A stretch of 64,000 nucleotides of DNA from UBA7672 sp963718145 (lineage in GTDB: Bacteria > Pseudomonadota > Alphaproteobacteria > Caulobacterales > Hyphomonadaceae), in NCBI GenBank assembly GCA_963718145.1, contig CAVQYJ010000023.1:868001-932000 (forward strand), given 5' to 3'. The position numbers and the translations under genes were made by a program. The notes beneath the pieces are model-generated. The model had not been told where the DNA came from. It did no database searches and saw only the letters and a program-made list of their open reading frames with translations. Shown piece after piece: positions 24,381-32,430 of this stretch. Within the stretch, counting starts at the first letter, position 1. The number at the start of each line of letters is the position of its first letter.

Positions 24381-26045
24381 TCCTCAAAGGAGGATTCAGG
24401 AAAAGCGGACTTCGGAACCGCCACCCTGCTTCACGAGGGCAGGCGGATCGAAACGTCAGGCGATGCCGCCGCCTTCCTCGGCCAGCCGCACGGCAAGCTG
24501 ATCTACATGCTGTATCGCGCTGCGGACTCACAGCGCTACACCGCCTTCGAGATTCCCAAGCGTTCGGGCGGCATGCGGCTCATCCATTCGCCCAGCGGCG
24601 TGATCCGGGATGCGCAGACGGCCCTCGCGCCTTACCTGCTCGCACTCTACAACCCTCATCCCAGCGCGCACGGCTTCATCAAGGAGCGCTCGATCCTGTC
24701 GAACGCGAAGCTGCACACCGGCCAGAGGCTGGTGTTCAACGTCGACCTGGCGGACTTCTTTCCGAGCATCAATTTCGGACGCATCCGCGGCCTGTTCATG
24801 GCCCCGCCCTTCCAGCTCGGGCCTGCGGCGGCGACCGTGTTCGCGCAGCTCTGCACCCACAAGAACGGCCTGCCGCAAGGCGCGCCGACGTCTCCCGCCC
24901 TCTCCAATTTCATCGCGGCTGATCTCGATCGGCGCCTGACCCGTCTCGCCCGCGACAGCGGCGCGCGCTATTCGCGTTACGCCGACGACATCACGTTTTC
25001 CTGCAACCACGCGACCATGCCGGCCCAGCTTGCGGCATTCACGCAGGGCGAAGACGGGCTGATCGTCGAGGCCGGAGAAGCGCTGCAGCGGGCGATCGCG
25101 GCGAGCGGATTCTCGATCAACCACGCCAAGGTGCGCCTGCAGAAGCGGCACATGCGCCAGAGCGTCACCGGGCTCAATGTCAACGAGCGCGCCAATGTCT
25201 CGCGCCTGCGGGTGCGGCGGCTGCGGGCAATGCTGCATGCATGGGAGAAGTTCGGGATCGAGAAGGCTGCGGTCCACCACTTCTTGCATCACCGCGGCCT
25301 GAAGCAGGTTCCCAAAAATCCGGGCAAAGCCTATCGCAACGTGGTTTATGGCCAGTTGTCCTTCCTCAAGATGGTGCGCGGGGCGGACGACCCGATCTTC
25401 CTGAAGTTCGCGTCCAAGGTGCTGCACCTCGATCCCAACCCGTCACGCTTCCTGCGCCAGATGGTTTTCGGCGCAGACGATTTCGACGTCTTCATCAGCC
25501 ATGCCAGCGAGGACAAGGAAGCGATCGCGCGGCCGGTCTTCGAGGCCTGCGGAAAGCTGGGACTCAAATGCTTCCTTGACGAGGCGCACATCGGCTGGGG
25601 CCAGAGCTTCACCACCAAGATCAACACCGCGCTGGGCTCGGCGCGCACGGTCCTGGCGATCATCTCGCCGACCTCCGTCACCAAGGAATGGCCGGTGGTG
25701 GAGGTGAATACGGCCCTGTCGCTGGAAGTGAGCCGCCAGAAGAAGGTCGTGCCGCTCCTGGTCGGCAAGCCGGACCTGACGCGGCTGCCGCTGATCGGCG
25801 GCAAGGACAGCATGGCGTGGTCGGGAGATGCGATGGCGGTTGCGCGGCGCCTCAAGGCGGCAGTCGATGGCGATGCGCCGCGCCGGCCGGCCGCGCCGCC
25901 AGGACAGCGCGTGCCGCGTTCCGATGAGCCAAGGGACCGACGGCCGCCTGCAGACTACTGGCTGAACTCGTCCAAGGCGGCGATCCCGACCCAGAGGCGA
26001 AAACGATCCCTGCTCGATATCCTGTTGGGTCGCGAACCTGGCTGA
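24378..26045 (+). CDS. Retron reverse transcriptase fused to TIR domain
   Basis: Protein of 555 residues. RT domain about 25-345: VFNVDLADFFPSI (catalytic Asp near 123-126), the retron-type NGLPQGAPTSPALSN (163-177), YADD at 201-204, and VTGLNVN (263-269), the retron NaxxH/VTG-region signature. TIR domain about 368-475: DVFISHASEDK, CFLDEAHIGWG, and WPVVEVNTAL with Glu442 as probable NADase catalytic acid. A basic tail follows. RT-TIR fusion retrons are known anti-phage systems; the TIR is expected to deplete NAD when the msDNA complex is disturbed. No separate effector gene is present. Composition matches neighbours, so recent transfer is not evident. Confidence 0.92.
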   Translation: MSSKEDSGKADFGTATLLHEGRRIETSGDAAAFLGQPHGKLIYMLYRAADSQRYTAFEIPKRSGGMRLIHSPSGVIRDAQTALAPYLLALYNPHPSAHGFIKERSILSNAKLHTGQRLVFNVDLADFFPSINFGRIRGLFMAPPFQLGPAAATVFAQLCTHKNGLPQGAPTSPALSNFIAADLDRRLTRLARDSGARYSRYADDITFSCNHATMPAQLAAFTQGEDGLIVEAGEALQRAIAASGFSINHAKVRLQKRHMRQSVTGLNVNERANVSRLRVRRLRAMLHAWEKFGIEKAAVHHFLHHRGLKQVPKNPGKAYRNVVYGQLSFLKMVRGADDPIFLKFASKVLHLDPNPSRFLRQMVFGADDFDVFISHASEDKEAIARPVFEACGKLGLKCFLDEAHIGWGQSFTTKINTALGSARTVLAIISPTSVTKEWPVVEVNTALSLEVSRQKKVVPLLVGKPDLTRLPLIGGKDSMAWSGDAMAVARRLKAAVDGDAPRRPAAPPGQRVPRSDEPRDRRPPADYWLNSSKAAIPTQRRKRSLLDILLGREPG

Positions 26046-26174
26046 ATCTGGCGCATCCTCCCGAAAATGTGGCCGGCCCAAGCCCGGGAGCGCCATTGCG
26101 CACACAATATCGGCGCGCCTAGTCTCCGCGCGTCACGGCCAGAAAAGCCGGACGACCTGGGGAGGGAAACGCTC

Positions 26175-27227
26175 ATGTTCGACATTGCGGCCCACAAGGC
26201 CATGCGCTTCAGCGCGTTGAAGACGGCGGCAGGCGCCGCCATGCTGGCGTTCGCGATCGCCGCCTCCGGCTGTGCGGCGACGAACGTCGATGCGACGACC
26301 GCGGCGGCCTTCGTCGGCTCCGACAAGCCGATCACCCAGGGTCAGAAGATCGTGATGGCGACGCACTCGTTCAACGTGTTCGTCGGCCCGACACGAGCCA
26401 ATCCGCGCGATCCGAATTCTGCGTCCTCGCCAGGCCCGCTCGCGGCGCTGGCGGCGGAGCGCAACAGGCCCGGCCACGAGACGCTGGCGGTGCAGATGAT
26501 CGGCGGCTCGACGCCGATGCAGCACTGGAGCCAGGGCGACGGCGACGATGCGAAGAACATCGCCAAAGCGGCGCTTCTGTCTGGCGGCGACAAGGTCGAC
26601 GTCTTCACCATGTCGCCCAACGCCAAGATGCCGGAAGAGGGTGTCGACAGGTTCGGCGACTTCGTGATCGCGCACAACAGGAATGCCCGCATCATGGTGC
26701 AGTCATCCTGGTCGGCCTATGACGGCCATGGCTCGACGCCTAGCGTCGGCGGCACGGGCGGCGGCGACTTCAAGAACGACCAGCGCGACAACGAAACGCT
26801 GGCGACGGTGCAGCGGTGGCTCGCCAACGAGAAGGCGCCAGGCGGATATCTTGAGCGGCTGCGCACTCAGCTTTCGGGCATCGACAGGCGCGCCGGACGC
26901 CAGATCACCTACGTCGTGCCGTCCTCGACGGCCGTCTACAGCCTGCGGACGCAGGTGATCGAAGGCAAGGTGCCGGGCGTCGCCAGACAGTCGGACATGC
27001 ACCGCGACCCGATCGGCCACCCGACGACGGTGACTTCGCATCTGGTGACCTATGTCTGGTACGCGGCGATGTATCGCGAGAGTCCCGTGGGCCTGCAGGC
27101 TCTGGTCGACACGGCCGATCCGAACTCGGCCAGGCGCGAGAAGATGCTGCAGCAGATCGCCTGGAACGCCGTGGTCGGCGAACCCAAGAGCGGCGTCAAA
27201 GGCAAGCCGGTCGTAGTCGGAAGCTGA
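26175..27227 (+). CDS. Lipoprotein, possibly SGNH-hydrolase-like
   Basis: Protein of 350 residues starting MFDIAAHKAMRF, preceded by GGGAGGG. The lipobox is AASGC (Cys about 33). The order of segments IVMATHSFNVFVGP, HETLAVQMIGGSTPMQHW, VDVFTMSPNAKMPEEGVDRF and NARIMVQSSW recalls SGNH/DUF4886-type secreted proteins, where a Ser near the start of the domain and an Asn-Ala-Arg strand recur. The catalytic Asp-x-x-His pair was not confirmed, so the enzyme call is tentative. It is downstream of the retron on the same strand but has its own 130-bp leader. Confidence 0.55.
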   Translation: MFDIAAHKAMRFSALKTAAGAAMLAFAIAASGCAATNVDATTAAAFVGSDKPITQGQKIVMATHSFNVFVGPTRANPRDPNSASSPGPLAALAAERNRPGHETLAVQMIGGSTPMQHWSQGDGDDAKNIAKAALLSGGDKVDVFTMSPNAKMPEEGVDRFGDFVIAHNRNARIMVQSSWSAYDGHGSTPSVGGTGGGDFKNDQRDNETLATVQRWLANEKAPGGYLERLRTQLSGIDRRAGRQITYVVPSSTAVYSLRTQVIEGKVPGVARQSDMHRDPIGHPTTVTSHLVTYVWYAAMYRESPVGLQALVDTADPNSARREKMLQQIAWNAVVGEPKSGVKGKPVVVGS

Positions 27228-27251
27228 TCGCCGGAACAGATTGAGATGGGA

Positions 27252-27285
27252 AGGCCCGGCCGGAAGGCCGGGCCTCGTGCTTTTT
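27252..27285 (+). terminator. Strong intrinsic terminator
   Basis: A perfect 10-bp stem AGGCCCGGCC (27252-27261) / GGCCGGGCCT (27266-27275) with GGAA tetraloop, followed by CGTGC and TTTTT. It ends the lipoprotein gene. Confidence 0.85.
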
Positions 27286-27356
27286 GGAAGGGCGCGTTGC
27301 ACATCGGGCTGCGTCTCGCCGTTGCGCGACCGCGCTCGGCGAGGCCAGATTGCGCC

Positions 27357-27800
27357 ATGCGCTCCTTCATCCTCGCCGCCTTCGCCCTCGGCGCCTGCAC
27401 GACCGCGCAGGCGCAGCAGTCAGGTCTCGTGACATGGCGGAGCGAGATCGGCCCCATCACCTACGCCGGCGAAGACGGGATCGCCGCCGTGTTCGAATAT
27501 GCCCTGCCGTTCGGCGACAATATCGGCCGCGCCTACATCGACGGGCTCGCCGGGGAGTTCGGTGGGCCGGGACCGCTCACTGGATACTGGTCGGAGCCGG
27601 ACGTCTCCCACGACGACGAAGACGATCATACGCTGATCTGCCCGTTTGCGATCATCGACAGTCACGGGCGCACGACTCGCAACTGGGGACAGCTGACCAT
27701 TGTGTTCACCGACGACGATTTTCCATCGGATTTCGTGATGCGGCGCGGACGCTGCTTTGAAGATCCGAAAGACATCGTGCGCGGCAAGCGGGTGCGTTAG
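27357..27800 (+). CDS. Small exported hypothetical protein
   Basis: Protein of 147 residues with a signal peptide (MRSFILAAFALGACTTAQAQ; a Cys at position 14 could also be a lipobox). The mature part contains an acidic DVSHDDEDD stretch and ends with basic residues. No family recognised. The ATG at 27357 is preferred to an upstream start because it begins the signal peptide. Its stop overlaps the convergent ATP-grasp gene by 4 bp. Confidence 0.6.
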   Translation: MRSFILAAFALGACTTAQAQQSGLVTWRSEIGPITYAGEDGIAAVFEYALPFGDNIGRAYIDGLAGEFGGPGPLTGYWSEPDVSHDDEDDHTLICPFAIIDSHGRTTRNWGQLTIVFTDDDFPSDFVMRRGRCFEDPKDIVRGKRVR

Positions 27801-28921
27801 CCGCCCGGCAAAGTCATGAATCGGATTTCCGCGCCCGCTGCTCCGCGTGACCCAATACGGCCGGACGCCGCCGCGTGAGGCCGATCGTGAACCGTCCTTG
27901 CGATCAGCGGCGCCGACATGTCGGGGAACGGCAGCACCGAACTGACATTGATTTCGCACAGCGCCCACGGCGACGGGCGCGCAGCGCCAGCCTCGCGCCA
28001 CAGGAAATCTGCGTCCCACAGCGCCGGCAGGCTGTCGGGCGCAAGGCCCAGCGTCCGCATGAGGCCGGGCGTCCAGTCGGTTTCCATCAGCCGCCGCAGG
28101 TCCGAGAATCGACCAGCGTCCGCCGCGTGCATCGCCTTGGCGGACTGCATTCCGAAGGCCGGCGCGCCGGAGCGGGTATCCTTTCCGCGAGGCTGCTGTT
28201 CCGAAAACCCGACGACCCGGTCGCCGGACATGTAGCAGCGCACCATTCCGGCCTCGACATTCGTCTGGAAAGCCTGGTCTATCACGCCGCCGTCGGCGAA
28301 CGCGCCCGCAAGCCGCGGCAGGAAGTCGGCAAGAGGCAGCGTTTCGACAAGGTCGGTGGAAGCTGCCTGCACCCGAACCTGATCCGGGCTTGCCAATTCC
28401 ACCTTGGTGACGCCCTGCCCGTCATTGCCGCGAAGGGGTTTCAGCACCCGGGCGCCGGCTGTGGCGAGCTTGACCGCGAACCGCAGAGCGAATTCCTCGT
28501 GCGTCCGATAGATGTCGACATCCACACCCCAGCCGAGATCGCGCGTCTGGAACAGGACCTCCTTTGTGCCCATGCTGCCAATCGCATCCGGGTGTGCGCT
28601 CACCATCACGTCCTGACTTGCCACCTCGCGGAGCAGCGCATTGACCTGCGTGCGGTCGCGGCCGTCCTGCAGCGGGTTGATCCAGACCATGACGCCGTCA
28701 CACAGCAACAATGCGCGGCGCGCCGCCTCGACGTCTTCATCGAAGTACACGACCGGCGCAGTCTCGACGCCCAGCGCGGCAAAAGCCTGGACAAGCGGCA
28801 AGAGGCGAGACGCGTGGTTCGTCGGCTCTTCAGGCGTACGCCAGTTGCCCCTCCACATCAGGGCGACGCGAAGCGGCCTGCAGGATCTGTCCAAGGAATC
28901 GTTGGAGTGGGTGTGGTCCAT
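27797..28921 (-). CDS. ATP-grasp-like protein, Cj0069-type
   Basis: Protein of 374 residues. The central segment VLKPLRGNDGQGVTKVEL (about 158-175) looks like the ATP-grasp phosphate-binding loop, followed by acidic metal-binding residues (WALCEINVSS near 330). N-terminal VALMWRGNW and FDEDVEAARRALL match, to my recollection, the uncharacterised Cj0069 family. ATP-grasp enzymes ligate carboxylates to amines or thiols; the substrate here is unknown. It has no operon partner. Confidence 0.65.
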   Translation of the reverse strand: MDHTHSNDSLDRSCRPLRVALMWRGNWRTPEEPTNHASRLLPLVQAFAALGVETAPVVYFDEDVEAARRALLLCDGVMVWINPLQDGRDRTQVNALLREVASQDVMVSAHPDAIGSMGTKEVLFQTRDLGWGVDVDIYRTHEEFALRFAVKLATAGARVLKPLRGNDGQGVTKVELASPDQVRVQAASTDLVETLPLADFLPRLAGAFADGGVIDQAFQTNVEAGMVRCYMSGDRVVGFSEQQPRGKDTRSGAPAFGMQSAKAMHAADAGRFSDLRRLMETDWTPGLMRTLGLAPDSLPALWDADFLWREAGAARPSPWALCEINVSSVLPFPDMSAPLIARTVHDRPHAAASGRIGSRGAAGAEIRFMTLPGG

Positions 28922-29045
28922 GGCGTTGCTCCTTCCCGGAACGGGAATGCGAGCGGCGCTTGGACGGCGAACCGTCTTCGACCGGGCGTCCGCGTTGGCC
29001 CGATCCGATGATCATACTACCAGAAACGTCCGCCTGCCAGCCCAG

Positions 29046-30740
29046 TCAGGTCTTGCCGTCGCGCTGGTAGGCCACGGCGCCGCCGACGACCGAGATCGCG
29101 GGTTCGACGGTCAGAACGTCGGCTTCGGGAATCGTCATGATGTCGCCGCTGAAGCCGGTGAAGTCGGCGAGCTTGCCGGGCTCGATCGTGCCGAGGTCCC
29201 TTTCCCGGAACGAGGCGTAGGCTGGCCACAGCGTGAACATCTTGAGGGCCTCCTCGCGCGTGACTTTCTGCTCGGGATGCCAGTTCTCGCCGGACTGGCC
29301 TTTCAGGTCCTTGCGGGCGATGGCGGCGTAGAACTCGATCCTGGGATCGCCCTGCTCCACCGGGGCGTCGGAACCGCCGGCAATGATCGACCCGGAATCG
29401 ATCAGCGCACGCCAGGCATAGGCGCCGGCGAGACGGTCGGGACCAAGACGGTCAGGTGCAAAGTAAAGATCGCCGATGGCGTGGCTGGGCTGCATCGACG
29501 GGATGACGCCGTCCGCCTTGAAACGCGGAATGTCGGTCAAGCGCAGCACCTGCGCGTGTTCGATGCGCCAGCGCGGATCGCGTTTGGCGCGATCGGCTTC
29601 GGGCAGGCTGGCGAACGTCTTCTCCATCCAGTCGAGGACAAGCGCGTTGCCCTTGTCGCCGATGGCGTGGAAGGACACCTGGACGCCCTCATCATAGGCG
29701 CGCTTGAGCAGCGCCAGCGTCTCGGCCTCGTGTGCGCGCTGCAGGCCGGTGATGTCCGGGCGGTCGGCATAGGGCGCTTCGAGCAGTGCGCCGCGCGATC
29801 CCAGCGCGCCGTCCATGTAGAGCTTGATGGCGCGGGTGATGACGAGGCCGCCATCCGAGATGCTGAACACACCGACGCCGAACTTGCCGGGGCCGTCATC
29901 CTTGATGTCGCCGCCATCTACGGCGTTGTAGATGCGGATCGGAAGCTTGCCGGCTTTCGAAAGCTCGTTGATGCGCGGCACATCGGCGCCCGAGACCGAC
30001 ATGTTGTGCAGGCCTGTCCAGCCGAGGCTGACATATTTGGCGGCAGCCTTCTGGTAGGCTTCATCGATGTAAGCGGGTGTCGGCGCGGTGGAGAGCGACG
30101 CCAGCAGCCCCATCGCATTGTCGATCAGCATGCCGGTGGGCAGGCCCATGGCGTCGACCTCGATGCGGCCGCCGTCGGGCTGGCCGGCGGGCTTGCCGTC
30201 GATGCCTGCGGCTTTCAGCGCGGCGGTGTTGGCGACGAGCGCATGGCCGTCGGCGCGGGTGAAGATGGCGGGGCGGTCGCCGGTGACGGCATCGATGTCC
30301 TGGCGGGTGGGGAAGCGCTTTTCCGGCCAGTGGGTTTCGATCCAGCCGCGTCCGCGCAGCACCTGGCCGGCAGGTGCGGCCTTCGCAGCCTCGCCGATGA
30401 CGGTGACGAGTTCGGTGATGGACTGGACCTCGTCGAGGTCGAGCGTCATCTCGCGCTCGCCGATACCGTAGAGATGCGCGTGGGCGTCCGTAAAGCCGGG
30501 ATAGAGGAAGGCGCCCTTGAGGTCGACGAGGCGCGTGGCCGCCTTGCCTGTCTTGACCAGCGCATCCGAGGCGCCGACGGCGAGGACGCGGCCGTTCCGA
30601 ACGCTGACCGCCTGTGCCGTGGGTGCGCCGTCCACGCCGGTATAGACCGTGCCGCCGAAGAAGATGGCGTCGGGCGTCTCGGCGGCGGGCTGGCAGGCGG
30701 CCAGGGCGAGAGCGGCGATGGCGGCAAGATGGATGCGCAT
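29046..30740 (-). CDS. Amidohydrolase, YtcJ-like, lipoprotein
   Basis: Metal-dependent hydrolase of 564 residues. Signal peptide with lipobox LAAC (Cys about 15), then the amidohydrolase barrel: GFTDAHAHLYG (metal His pair), VSFHAIGDKGN, RIEHAQVL and GGSDAPVEQGDP. These are the usual YtcJ/amidohydrolase_3 positions. The start at 30740 is chosen because it begins the signal peptide; the frame further upstream overlaps rpmB. Substrates of this family include amides and cyclic imides; none can be assigned here. Confidence 0.88.
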   Translation of the reverse strand: MRIHLAAIAALALAACQPAAETPDAIFFGGTVYTGVDGAPTAQAVSVRNGRVLAVGASDALVKTGKAATRLVDLKGAFLYPGFTDAHAHLYGIGEREMTLDLDEVQSITELVTVIGEAAKAAPAGQVLRGRGWIETHWPEKRFPTRQDIDAVTGDRPAIFTRADGHALVANTAALKAAGIDGKPAGQPDGGRIEVDAMGLPTGMLIDNAMGLLASLSTAPTPAYIDEAYQKAAAKYVSLGWTGLHNMSVSGADVPRINELSKAGKLPIRIYNAVDGGDIKDDGPGKFGVGVFSISDGGLVITRAIKLYMDGALGSRGALLEAPYADRPDITGLQRAHEAETLALLKRAYDEGVQVSFHAIGDKGNALVLDWMEKTFASLPEADRAKRDPRWRIEHAQVLRLTDIPRFKADGVIPSMQPSHAIGDLYFAPDRLGPDRLAGAYAWRALIDSGSIIAGGSDAPVEQGDPRIEFYAAIARKDLKGQSGENWHPEQKVTREEALKMFTLWPAYASFRERDLGTIEPGKLADFTGFSGDIMTIPEADVLTVEPAISVVGGAVAYQRDGKT

Positions 30741-30796
30741 GAGACCCCCGATTGGACCGGGCGACACTAGCCGCGCGGCAAGTGCGGTGTCATTCG

Positions 30797-30813
30797 GAAA
30801 GCGCGCAGCGCGC
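30797..30813 (-). terminator. Possible weak terminator after rpmB
   Basis: On the minus strand GCGCG-CTG-CGCGC is followed by TTTC, just beyond the rpmB stop. The stem is short and the T-run poor. Confidence 0.35.
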
Positions 30814-30834
30814 CTGGCAGGCGGCTGGCTCTTC

Positions 30835-31125
30835 TCAGGCAGCCGCGGCGGCGCGCTTGGCGATCTCGCGCTTGACCTTGAGCATCTTGGGCGAGAGCTC
30901 TTCGTCCTTCGCCTTGGCCAGGAAAGCATCGAGGCCGCCGCGCTTGTCCACCGTGCGCAGGGCCGAAGCCGAGACGCGCGCCGAATAGGACTGGCCCATC
31001 GCATCGGAATGGACCGTCACATTGACCAGGTTCGGCAGGTAGCGCCGCTTGGTCTTGATGTTCGAGTGGCTGACCTTGTTGCCAACCATCGGCTTCTTGC
31101 CGGTGAGTTCACACGTGCGGGACAT
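30835..31125 (-). CDS. rpmB: 50S ribosomal protein L28
   Basis: Large-subunit ribosomal protein of 96 residues. It begins MSRTCELTGKKPMVGNKVSH and continues with RRYLPNLVNV and VSASALRTVDKRGGLDAFL, all standard L28 sequence. The start at 31125 is the family start; the frame extends upstream but without similarity. It diverges from the DUF3108 gene across about 250 bp. Confidence 0.96.
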   Translation of the reverse strand: MSRTCELTGKKPMVGNKVSHSNIKTKRRYLPNLVNVTVHSDAMGQSYSARVSASALRTVDKRGGLDAFLAKAKDEELSPKMLKVKREIAKRAAAAA

Positions 31126-31374
31126 GGGACCCGTCTCCTGACGTCGGACGGCCGCAATTGCCCGCAACTTCGGGGCCTCTGGGACGGTCCTTGAAAGCGA
31201 AGGCGGGTGGATAGGGGGCGGGGAGGAGGCTGTCAAGGCGCGGGCGAGGCCGACTCATGACCTCCCGGCAAGGAGAGTTCGTCGAGAATTCGCCACCTTT
31301 GGCGGGCTTATCCCGGAAAATCAGGCGCCCGCAACCAAGCACACCGAGGCGGCGGGCCTTAACCGGGATACCCG

Positions 31375-32214
31375 ATGGGATTTCTGACCGCCAGCATCGC
31401 CGCCGGAGGGTTCCTCACCCTGCCGGCCGCCGGCAATGGAGCGCTGACCGCGATCCAGGTGCAGGGGCCCTTGCGGCTGGAGATCGAATACGAGGGCGTC
31501 ATTCCCGTTCCCGTGATCGGCCGCATCCGTGCGGCGCAGGCGACGGTGACGGCCGACCTGCAGCCCAAAGGCTATCGTATCGACGCCTATGCGCGGGCGG
31601 AGGGCATCGTCGACTGGTTCGTCGACTACAACCTCACGATCACGACCAGGGGCGCCCTCACCCCGGTCGGCCTGCAGCCGCTGCGCTTCGACAGCGACAA
31701 CCGGGACGGCAAGAAGAACCGGCGCGTAATTGTCGAGTTCGGGCTCGGTGACGTGGTCGTGTCGGTGACGCCCAAATACGGCGACTGGGGTTTCCCGCCG
31801 ACCACGAAGGCGCAGATGCTGGAGGCGGTCGATCCGCTCTCGGCCATCATGGAGCTGACGCTGCGCGCCGATGCGACGGCGGCCAACCCGTGCGGCGGGC
31901 CGATGCGGGTGTTCGACGGCAAGCAGCGCTATGATCTCAAGCTGAAATTCCTCAAGCGCATCGACTGGCGATCGAAGGCTTATGCCGGCCCGGCGCTGCA
32001 GTGCAGTCTGGAGTATGTCGAGATCGCCGGCTTCAAGAACAAGACGGCGCACGAGAAGGCCCGCGACAAGGCCGACCTGGTCTGGGGCAATGTCATCCTG
32101 GCCGAGCTCAATGGCGGATCGATCACGCCGCCGATCAAGGTCGAGGGCCGCTCGAAAAGCCGCGGCAAGATGACGATCGAGGCGATCCGGCTGAGCTTCG
32201 GGCCGGCGAAATAG
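31375..32214 (+). CDS. DUF3108 domain-containing protein
   Basis: Protein of 279 residues with a short hydrophobic N-terminus (FLTASIAAGGFLTLPAAG) that probably acts as a signal peptide. The DUF3108 domain follows: LEIEYEGVIPVPVIG, then YDLKLKFLKRIDW. Function unknown; such genes lie beside rpmB in many alphaproteobacteria. The ribosome site before the ATG is weak (CCGGGA). Confidence 0.8.
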   Translation: MGFLTASIAAGGFLTLPAAGNGALTAIQVQGPLRLEIEYEGVIPVPVIGRIRAAQATVTADLQPKGYRIDAYARAEGIVDWFVDYNLTITTRGALTPVGLQPLRFDSDNRDGKKNRRVIVEFGLGDVVVSVTPKYGDWGFPPTTKAQMLEAVDPLSAIMELTLRADATAANPCGGPMRVFDGKQRYDLKLKFLKRIDWRSKAYAGPALQCSLEYVEIAGFKNKTAHEKARDKADLVWGNVILAELNGGSITPPIKVEGRSKSRGKMTIEAIRLSFGPAK

Positions 32215-32430
32215 GCTGCCGCCGTTCAACCTGCGAAACAGGTGATCCACAGCCTGACCGGTTGACCCCGACCCCATCACGCACCAACCTTAGTTCAGGA
32301 CCGACATGCGTCCCACAGGGAAGACGGACATGCGCTGGCGCCCGCCCGCCCATCTCGCATCGATCTTTCGACAGGCTCCGCGACTGCGGACCACCCGTGC
32401 CGAGATCGGCTAAGCCCCTTTTCCTCTTGC

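Noticed and set aside
24378..26045. Group II intron maturase or abortive-infection RT
   Set aside because: The VTGLNVN and NGLPQGAPTSP motifs and the upstream a1/a2 RNA favour a retron; no X/maturase or HNH domain is present.
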